Shown here piece after piece: positions 1-5,629 of a stretch of 64,000 nucleotides of DNA. Positions within the stretch are counted from its first letter, which is position 1; every line of letters begins with the position of its first letter. Location: contig CAJXMH010000010.1 of assembly GCA_913056345.1 (NCBI GenBank), forward strand, positions 1 through 64,000, given 5' to 3'. The position numbers and the translations under genes were made by a program. The DNA comes from an uncultured Flavobacteriales bacterium. Lineage in GTDB: Bacteria; Bacteroidota; Bacteroidia; Flavobacteriales_E; Vicingaceae. The notes under the pieces were generated by a model. The model saw nothing but the letters and a program-made list of their open reading frames with translations, did not search any database and was not told where the DNA came from.

Positions 1-138
1 AAAGGCTGTTTTCGAGAAGAATTTATCTTCAAAACAATAAAAGGGAATGACTTGATCGTGATTTTTAAGGGCCTTGTGCAAAGGCTCGTGATCATGCAGG
101 CGTAAGTCGTTTCTAAACCAAACTAGGGCGGTACTCAT
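1..138 (-). CDS. Cryptochrome/photolyase family protein, N-terminal fragment (cut by window edge)
   Basis: Only the first 46 codons are inside the window; the gene continues to the left. The translated start contains TALVWFRNDLRLHDHEPL, the hallmark opening of the photolyase/cryptochrome antenna-binding Rossmann domain. The preceding DUF2256 gene overlaps its ATG by one base (TGATG), so the two are translationally coupled. DUF2256 proteins are commonly encoded beside cryptochrome-DASH or photolyase genes, and the DASH subfamily is therefore my best guess, but the diagnostic C-terminal FAD domain is not visible. A second photolyase-family gene lies at 31487-32797, so this genome has at least two. 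Confidence 0.85.
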   Translation of the reverse strand, partial: MSTALVWFRNDLRLHDHEPLHKALKNHDQVIPFYCFEDKFFSKTAF

Positions 139-275
139 CAGGATTTGTTTTTGTTTCGGCGGCAGCGTTCGCTGCAATACTTCACCTCCTCCCAAGTCTT
201 TTCCCATTTCTTCCGCCACTTAAAGGGCAGGCCGCAAACAGGGCAAATCTTCTCGGGAAGGTGTTCTTTTTTCAT
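138..275 (-). CDS. DUF2256 small zinc-ribbon-like protein
   Basis: A 45-residue protein not resolved by long-ORF searches. It starts [18 protein letters not shown] and has a second pair in YCSERCRRN, giving a C-x2-C...C-x3-C arrangement that should bind one metal ion. A central W-rich basic segment ([16 protein letters not shown]) fits DUF2256. The family has no established biochemical function, but it is repeatedly found beside photolyase/cryptochrome genes. Its stop codon overlaps the start of the downstream photolyase gene by one base, which supports a shared transcript and a role linked to photorepair or flavoprotein maturation (inference). Confidence 0.85.
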   Translation of the reverse strand: MKKEHLPEKICPVCGLPFKWRKKWEKTWEEVKYCSERCRRNKNKS

Positions 276-328
276 ACTGCCTTTAAAACAGCAGAACACC
301 AAAATTGATTTAAAACCAAGATAGAGAA

Positions 329-595
329 CTAGGCTGCCTTATAAATAATGTGCACTTTTTGCGGTACGAGCTCACAGCTTTTCCCCTCAATCACCACATG
401 CCAAGAGCCGTCGATTGGTTTTTCGAAGTGACAATACTGATCACGCACTTCTAGCGAGATGCCGTTGTACTTTTCGTTTTTTCGGTAAGCATTGAAATTA
501 TCCTCATCCAGTAGAATTACTTGATATTCATTGGGCAGTTCAATGCCAATAAATCCCGGATAACTGCCTCTGATCTTATGATGAATTCCGTTCAT
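329..595 (-). CDS. DUF1883-like small protein
   Basis: An 88-residue soluble protein with no signal peptide. The segment [20 protein letters not shown] followed by a terminal GSWHVVIEG resembles DUF1883, a small beta-rich domain of unknown function. It is divergent from the XRE/S24 repressor gene at 675. The two start codons face each other across 79 bp of A+T-rich DNA with an inverted TTTGCTAA/TTAGCAAA pair that abuts both start codons. That arrangement suggests the repressor controls this gene (inference). Family assignment is by pattern only. Confidence 0.6.
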   Translation of the reverse strand: MNGIHHKIRGSYPGFIGIELPNEYQVILLDEDNFNAYRKNEKYNGISLEVRDQYCHFEKPIDGSWHVVIEGKSCELVPQKVHIIYKAA

Positions 596-675
596 TTTGC
601 TAATTTTTTTAGGAATGACTAATTTTACCCTTCAAATATACTATTATTTTTAGTTTTACTAATATTTTTAGCAAA
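596..675. promoter_or_regulatory. Divergent promoter/operator between DUF1883-like gene and XRE/S24 repressor
   Basis: TTTGCTA at 596-602 and TAGCAAA at 669-675 form an inverted pair placed symmetrically at the two divergent starts. Between them ACTAAT recurs (near 618 and 658) within very A/T-rich sequence. An XRE repressor typically binds a dyad in such a shared promoter. The operator itself is inferred; only the repeats are seen. Confidence 0.45.
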
Positions 676-1454
676 TGAGTCAGTTTAGTGAAAACTTAAA
701 AGCCTTGCGAAAAAAGAAGGGCCTTACGCAGAATGAAATGGCTCAAAAATTAGGCTTAAACCGTCCACAACTAGGCTCTTACGAGGAAGGCCGCGCTGAG
801 CCAAAGTTAGAGGTGCTGCAAAATATGGCGCATTATTTTAAATTGAGCATTGATGATTTAGTGAATCATGACCTAGGCGAGGAAGCGGAAAACAAGCAGG
901 ACTATAAAGGAAACAAACTGCGCATTTTACCCATAGTTACCGATGCTGAAGACAAGGAGAAAGTCAGTTTGATTCCAGCCAAAGCAGCTGCCGGCTATTT
1001 AAACGGTTATGCAGACCCAGAATTCTTAGAAAAACTCCCAGCTTTTGACCTACCCATGCAAGAATTAGCGCCCGGCACTTACCGCCTTTTCCAAATTGAG
1101 GGCGATAGCATGGAACCCATTCCTTCTGGCAGCTATATTATCGGGCAATACCAAGCCGATTGGACACAGCTGAAAGATGGTGAAGCGTGCATTGTTTTAA
1201 GCCAGAGTGAAGGAATTGTGTATAAGCGAGTTTACAATCACTTGGCTGAAAAAGAATCAGTAGAACTACATTCAGACAATCCGGCCTATGAGCCTTATGA
1301 GGTAAAAGGGGAAGACTTGCTTGAAGTTTGGAAAGCCAAAGGTTACCTGAGTTTTGATTTGCCGGCTAAGCAAATAGATCAAAATATGGGGCAGCTTTCT
1401 CATGCCTTACTACAATTAAAAGCGGAAGTAGAGGCGCTGAAGGGAAAAAAGTAA
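675..1454 (+). CDS. XRE-family transcriptional regulator with S24 LexA/CI-type peptidase domain
   Basis: This is a DNA-binding repressor of the self-cleaving CI/LexA type. Residues 1-62 are a helix-turn-helix (LKALRKKKGLTQNEMAQKLG, then RPQLGSYEEGRAEP). A candidate Ala-Gly cleavage site is A106-G107 in KAAAGYLNG. The S24 domain has the nucleophile S145 in IEGDSMEP and the general base K184 in GIVYKRV. The last 40 residues form a helical tail rich in L and K that could dimerise. Length (259 aa) is normal for Bacteroidota members of this group. No prophage genes are nearby, so it is probably a chromosomal stress regulator rather than a phage repressor. It may repress itself and the divergent gene through the shared 79-bp gap. 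Confidence 0.88.
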   Translation: MSQFSENLKALRKKKGLTQNEMAQKLGLNRPQLGSYEEGRAEPKLEVLQNMAHYFKLSIDDLVNHDLGEEAENKQDYKGNKLRILPIVTDAEDKEKVSLIPAKAAAGYLNGYADPEFLEKLPAFDLPMQELAPGTYRLFQIEGDSMEPIPSGSYIIGQYQADWTQLKDGEACIVLSQSEGIVYKRVYNHLAEKESVELHSDNPAYEPYEVKGEDLLEVWKAKGYLSFDLPAKQIDQNMGQLSHALLQLKAEVEALKGKK

Positions 1455-1465
1455 TCGCTTTCCCC

Positions 1466-1473
1466 TATCTTCG
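1466..1473 (+). promoter_or_regulatory. Putative -7 promoter box (TATCTTCG) for the membrane LytTR gene
   Basis: TATCTTCG lies 5 bp before the ATG at 1479 and resembles the Bacteroidota -7 element TAnnTTTG. The same octamer sits 5 bp before the start at 43683. No convincing -33 TTTG is seen. Confidence 0.4.
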
Positions 1474-1478
1474 TGTGC

Positions 1479-2336
1479 ATGAACTTAGGTGTACTCAATC
1501 AACCTTACCCTTTAGACCTTAACTGGAAGAAAGAGATTACCTCTGCCATCTTGTACGGTCTTTTTATTTTCTCTTTTCTCCATTTTTTTCAACCATTTGG
1601 CCTTTCATTTTATGAAGATGAGCACAAAACCCTTCACTTACTTGGCTACGGTTTAGTAACCACCGGAGTGCTATTGTTGGTTAATACAGCTAGTCGCCTT
1701 CTCTTACCTAATTGGTATGCTGAAAAAAGTTGGACTGTTGGTAAAAACATTCTCTATACCACCTTAATCTTGTTTTTGATCGGCACAGCCAATCTACTTT
1801 ATTCGGTATGGTTAGAGTTTTTGAATCTAAATTTTAAAGGGTTTCTTTTTTACCAAGGAGTTACCCTGGCGGTAGGCTTTTTCCCAGTTACCATTGGTAC
1901 TTTAATCAGCTATAGTAAGCAGCTGAAAAGATCAGTAAAAGCAGCTAAACAATTAAACAGCCAACTGAAGCCGCACGTCAAAAAGCAAGATCTACTCAAG
2001 ATCCCTTCGCGCAACAAATCCGAGAATTTGGAATTGCCGCTAACTGATCTGCTTTTAATTAAGTCAGTAGAAAACTATGTTGAAGTCTATCGCTTGAAAG
2101 AGGAAGAAAAACAAAAGGAAGTACTTCGCAATACTTTAAGCGATATCGAAGAATTCCTCAAGCCTTATCCTTCAGTAAAGCGCTGTCACCGCAGCTACTT
2201 GGTGAACCTAGATCAGGTAAGTAGCTTTTCGGGAAATGCGCAAGGCTTAAAGCTAAAGTTTAGCGAGGCAGATGGTGCAGAGGTTCCGGTTTCTAGAAAG
2301 TACGTAAAGCCAATTAAAGCTTTTCTCTCAACTTAA
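1479..2336 (+). CDS. Membrane-anchored LytTR-domain DNA-binding regulator
   Basis: The N-terminal half has about four hydrophobic membrane segments (roughly residues 23-43, 51-73, 88-110 and 120-146). The C-terminal ~105 residues are a LytTR DNA-binding domain, with the typical LLLIKSVENYVEVY and KRCHRSYLVNLDQV motifs. There is no receiver domain, so this is a one-component, membrane-tethered regulator and not a standard response regulator. I take ATG 1479 rather than GTG 1473 because a -7-like box overlaps the GTG. The next gene, an outer-membrane-type protein, is preceded by direct and inverted repeats that are candidate targets. The inducing signal is unknown. Confidence 0.82.
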   Translation: MNLGVLNQPYPLDLNWKKEITSAILYGLFIFSFLHFFQPFGLSFYEDEHKTLHLLGYGLVTTGVLLLVNTASRLLLPNWYAEKSWTVGKNILYTTLILFLIGTANLLYSVWLEFLNLNFKGFLFYQGVTLAVGFFPVTIGTLISYSKQLKRSVKAAKQLNSQLKPHVKKQDLLKIPSRNKSENLELPLTDLLLIKSVENYVEVYRLKEEEKQKEVLRNTLSDIEEFLKPYPSVKRCHRSYLVNLDQVSSFSGNAQGLKLKFSEADGAEVPVSRKYVKPIKAFLST

Positions 2337-2369
2337 TTCAGCCTGTAAAGCAATTTAAGCATTAATGAG

Positions 2370-2440
2370 CCTTGTCATTCGTCACAAAATGCTGTGACGA
2401 ACGGCATTTTCCTTGTCATTCACCACAATTGCTTGTCAGT
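2370..2440. repeat. Direct and inverted repeats upstream of the 2505 gene (candidate regulator target)
   Basis: CCTTGTCATTC occurs at 2370-2380 and again at 2411-2421, each followed by a CACAA and TGC element, a spacing of 41 bp. Between them TTCGTCACA (2378-2386) and TGTGACGAA (2393-2401) form a perfect 9-bp inverted repeat with a 6-bp centre. LytTR proteins usually bind paired direct repeats, so the membrane LytTR gene just upstream is the obvious candidate binder (inference). Confidence 0.5.
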
Positions 2441-2504
2441 TACCAAAGCTTTTTGCATGCTACTTACGAACTGGGTTTTCTTTGTGGCATCAATTCAAAA
2501 TGCC

Positions 2505-3752
2505 ATGCAAAAACTTATTTTATTTATCCTGATCGTTTTGCTTCAAAATAGCTTATTCGCTCAAAAAAGAGACCGTTACCGTTTTGCAGAAACCTACTTT
2601 GGATTAGAAGCTGAATTCAACCCTCAGCAGAATTCTTTTCAATCGTTTAAGAACGGGGAATTAAATTCAAAACAAATCCCCACAACCTTCAGCCCAAGGG
2701 TGCTGATTGGCGGCACCCATTTCTGGGGCCATGCAGACTTCTATATTTCGCTGCCTTTGGCCAACATTCGTATAAACGGTAATAATGGCGTTTTCCATAC
2801 TAATAGTGTAATGACAGGTTTTCGCTGTTTCCCCTTTAAATTAGAAGCCACTTCCATAAAACCATATGTTGGTTTTGGTTTTCACAGCAAAACCCTTCGT
2901 ATAAAAGAAAGTGCACTTTATACCAATTGGCAATGGTATTACGAAGGTGGGTTGAGCTATCGTAATGCCAAGAATCGAATTTTTGGATTAGAATTACGAT
3001 ACTTTCCGCAGACTAAGTTTAGCACTTACATTGATCGTGAATACCTTACTCAAACTGAATTAAGTCCCTTAAGCGTATCCTTGACTTACAAGAAAGCCAT
3101 TGATTTTTCTCGGAGTTCAGGAACTGAACGATATCAACGATTTTACCAAAGGATGAAAGAAGACTTAAAAGAACGCAATAAGCTGAATACCTATTCTGTA
3201 GGTGTTGGTGCTAGTGCGTTAATCCCCTTAGAGAAAACTGAGCATGCAAGTCGTCTAGCGTTTTTTAATGATGAAATTGAAGGAAAAATCACGGTTGACT
3301 TAAGTTTGGGATACTATCACCATGATTGGGATGCCGCTGCTAGACTTAGTTATCGTCCTTTGCGGCAAGCAGAAGAAGCGCACGATTATTCTTACAGCCT
3401 AAATCGACACTCTCTAGCCTTAGAAGCTTTTAAATTTATTGGCGATTACCATGGTTTTGTTCCTTTTGTAGGCTCTTATGTTTCTGCCGACTATTATCAT
3501 TTGCAAGAGAAAGACCAAGGTCAGCAGCTTACTGACCTGCATCGCCGAAACTTGGGTTATGGAATTGTTTTTGGTTGGGACATCCGTTTTTCCGAAACAG
3601 ATCCTCTTATTTTACGCACCAATTTGCGCTATAATCCAGATTACGATCTAACCAAAGGCGGGCTCAGCTTTACCGCTAAAAACCTTGAGTTCAATTTTAT
3701 TCAAGTAGTTATTTATCCGGAGCGATTTAAGACACAAAAAAAATTAAACTAA
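2505..3752 (+). CDS. Predicted outer-membrane or secreted protein, function unknown
   Basis: From ATG 2505 the protein is 415 aa and begins with a clear signal peptide (MQKLILFILIVLLQNSLFAQ). The reading frame stays open upstream to GTG 2394, but that extension would bury the signal peptide and cover the repeats at 2370-2440, so I reject it. The body is rich in alternating aromatic/polar strands (for example YKPYVGFGFHSKTL-like stretches) and glycine/tyrosine-rich segments typical of beta-barrel proteins. I do not recognise the family. It follows the membrane LytTR regulator by 168 bp and is followed after 6 bp by the DUF2306-like gene. Confidence 0.6.
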   Translation: MQKLILFILIVLLQNSLFAQKRDRYRFAETYFGLEAEFNPQQNSFQSFKNGELNSKQIPTTFSPRVLIGGTHFWGHADFYISLPLANIRINGNNGVFHTNSVMTGFRCFPFKLEATSIKPYVGFGFHSKTLRIKESALYTNWQWYYEGGLSYRNAKNRIFGLELRYFPQTKFSTYIDREYLTQTELSPLSVSLTYKKAIDFSRSSGTERYQRFYQRMKEDLKERNKLNTYSVGVGASALIPLEKTEHASRLAFFNDEIEGKITVDLSLGYYHHDWDAAARLSYRPLRQAEEAHDYSYSLNRHSLALEAFKFIGDYHGFVPFVGSYVSADYYHLQEKDQGQQLTDLHRRNLGYGIVFGWDIRFSETDPLILRTNLRYNPDYDLTKGGLSFTAKNLEFNFIQVVIYPERFKTQKKLN

Positions 3753-3758
3753 AAAATC

Positions 3759-4421
3759 ATGGAAAAATTCATCGACATCACCTTGATCATTCATGCCACT
3801 TCAGGAGGCTTTGCGCTATTGGCAGGCCTGCTGGCAATAGCTACCAAAAAAGGAAGTAAAAGGCACATCTTAAGTGGGCAAGTCTATTTTTGGAGCATGT
3901 TATCCGTTATTGTTACAGGCTTGATAGTAGGATGGTATCGCGACAATATTTTCCTTCAAACCATTGCCGTTTTTAGTTTTTACCTGGCATTTACCGGAAA
4001 GCGCGTGCTGCGCTACAAAAAAGAAGTAAATCCAGCATTGATCGATTGGTTTGCAAGCACACTAGCCCTAATGGTTTCGCTGTTTATGCTTTACTTAGTG
4101 GCCAATAACATTATGAGAATTGGTTTTGCCGGTGCAATTCCTATGCTGCTAGTTTTTGGTGGCCTCTTATTAAGCATGGCAGCAGGTGATCTAAAAAAAA
4201 TGGTGAAAAGAAACTTCGTTCGTAACGCCTGGCTCTACGACCATATCAGTCGAATGGGCGGTTCATTTATCGCTACTTCTACAGCTTTTCTCTTAGTAAA
4301 TACTAGTGTAGAGCCTGTTTGGGTGATGTGGCTATTACCCACTGTGGTGGGAACACCAATGATCATAATTTCTAATCGAAAATGGAAAGAAAAGCTTGAA
4401 GGAAAAAGAAGTAAAGCTTAA
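3759..4421 (+). CDS. DUF2306-like integral membrane protein
   Basis: A 220-residue protein with about seven hydrophobic helices and no signal peptide. The opening IIHATSGGFALLAGLLAI followed by KGSKRHILSGQVYFWSML matches the H...G...L.G...KG..H...G.iy...m pattern of DUF2306 membrane proteins, whose conserved histidines could bind haem or metal. Function is unknown. It begins 6 bp after the upstream outer-membrane-type gene, so the two are probably co-transcribed. Its stop codon directly abuts the stop of the convergent haem-binding protein gene with no visible terminator. Confidence 0.65.
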   Translation: MEKFIDITLIIHATSGGFALLAGLLAIATKKGSKRHILSGQVYFWSMLSVIVTGLIVGWYRDNIFLQTIAVFSFYLAFTGKRVLRYKKEVNPALIDWFASTLALMVSLFMLYLVANNIMRIGFAGAIPMLLVFGGLLLSMAAGDLKKMVKRNFVRNAWLYDHISRMGGSFIATSTAFLLVNTSVEPVWVMWLLPTVVGTPMIIISNRKWKEKLEGKRSKA

Positions 4422-4877
4422 TTAGTGGGTTTCATATTTAAGTTGAAGACTTTTGAACCAATCCATTAAAGCGATTTTCTCACCTTCTTCTAAAATAGCT
4501 TCACGATGTATGATGGTGTAAGAAGGCAAAGGCATTTCATCTTCTTCTACTTCTTCAACAGCTTCCTCCATCTTATGGGCTTTTTTCTTAGCAGAGTAAC
4601 TGCCCCAGTTGGAAAAGTTTAAGTGTTCGCTACCTTCTTCTATGTGGTCTTGAATCCACCAAGAAACAGGTGAAATTTCAGAATACCAAGGATACTTTGG
4701 TTGATTTGAATGACAGTCATAGCAGTTGCTTTCAAGGTAAACCTTCAGTTCGTTAGGTGGTTTCTCAATTTGTAAAAAATCGTTTTCATCTACTTGCTGC
4801 TGCTCGGTTTGAGTTGGCTGAAACAACTGAGCTAGGGCAAAAACAAGTAGCACAGTCAGTGCAATTTTACTTTTCAT
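4422..4877 (-). CDS. Haem-binding domain protein (single CxxCH c-type haem site)
   Basis: A 151-residue exported protein. Residues 1-19 are a hydrophobic signal or anchor. The c-type haem motif C52-x-x-C55-H56 (NCYDCHSNQPKYPWYSEISP) is the conserved core of the Haem_bd family common in Bacteroidota. A strongly acidic E-rich stretch sits around residues 105-117. A later MPLPSYTIIHREA segment may supply the distal ligand region. It is probably periplasmic and membrane-attached, acting in electron transfer or redox sensing (family-level inference). It lies downstream of the LytTR two-component pair but 32 bp separate it from that pair. Confidence 0.85.
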   Translation of the reverse strand: MKSKIALTVLLVFALAQLFQPTQTEQQQVDENDFLQIEKPPNELKVYLESNCYDCHSNQPKYPWYSEISPVSWWIQDHIEEGSEHLNFSNWGSYSAKKKAHKMEEAVEEVEEDEMPLPSYTIIHREAILEEGEKIALMDWFKSLQLKYETH

Positions 4878-4909
4878 TTGATAAGAACATTAAGACAATT
4901 TCAGGAACA

Positions 4910-5629
4910 CTAAAGTCCTAATAAATCTTCTAAAAGTGGCTTTTTATTCGCTGATAAGGGAATAGTTGCCTCATCTGCCATAATCAGATAACTTGACTTT
5001 CCCTTACCCACCTTTTCCAAATGACTAAGGTTAACCAAATGTGAATTATGACACCTAAAGAAACCTGAATCAGCTAATCTCTCTTCATAAAATCCTAAGC
5101 GTTTTGAAGAAACTAACTGCCGATCTTTTAAATAAATTTTTGTGTAGCTACCGTCTGCTTCAAGTCGAATAACTTGTTCAGCTTTTATGATCTCATATTC
5201 GTCGCCATCATAAACCGAAATACTGCGAGCTTTTGGCTTTGTCCCTTTTTCGTTTTTATTAGCGTTTCTACTTATCTGGCGCACGGCCTTTCTAACTGAC
5301 TTCACTAGATCTTCTGCCAAAACAGGTTTCAAAATGTAGTGGGTGGCATTTGCCTTGAAAGCATCAACTGCATATTGGGAATAAGCAGTTACGAAAATAA
5401 CCACTGTATCAGGCCCTAAGTCTGCCTTTTCTAAAAAGTCAAAAGCGTCCATTTTGGGCATTTCAACATCAAGAAAGAGTATTTCAAACCGCTCAACCTT
5501 AAGCAATTCCAAACCCTCTTCAGGGGCAAAACAAAGCTTGGTTTCCAATATTTCATAACAATGCTTTTTGACCATTTCTTGAAGATGCTTGGCCGGCATT
5601 GGTTCATCATCAATAATTAATGCTTTCAT
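4910..5629 (-). CDS. LytTR-family response regulator
   Basis: A two-domain response regulator of 239 aa. The receiver domain covers residues 1-~120 with acidic pocket D7-D8, phosphoacceptor D54 in LFLDVEMP, and conserved T/Y-K positions (FVTAYSQYA, YILKPV). The LytTR DNA-binding domain follows a basic linker and contains QVIRLEADGSYTKIYL and RCHNSHLVNLSHLEK. Its start overlaps the end of the sensor kinase gene by 20 bp, so the pair is translationally coupled and clearly cognate. LytTR regulators bind paired direct repeats; the target genes are not identifiable from this window. Confidence 0.93.
   Translation of the reverse strand: MKALIIDDEPMPAKHLQEMVKKHCYEILETKLCFAPEEGLELLKVERFEILFLDVEMPKMDAFDFLEKADLGPDTVVIFVTAYSQYAVDAFKANATHYILKPVLAEDLVKSVRKAVRQISRNANKNEKGTKPKARSISVYDGDEYEIIKAEQVIRLEADGSYTKIYLKDRQLVSSKRLGFYEERLADSGFFRCHNSHLVNLSHLEKVGKGKSSYLIMADEATIPLSANKKPLLEDLLGL

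Noticed and set aside
675-1454. XRE/S24 protein as a sign of a prophage
   Set aside because: No integrase, structural or lysis gene is nearby, and S24 regulators also act on chromosomal genes.
2394-2504. GTG-started extension of the outer-membrane-type gene
   Set aside because: It would bury a clear signal peptide and cover the repeat region; the ATG at 2505 is better.
5431-5613. A 60-residue ORF inside the LytTR regulator gene
   Set aside because: It is an alternative frame of a clearly coding gene.
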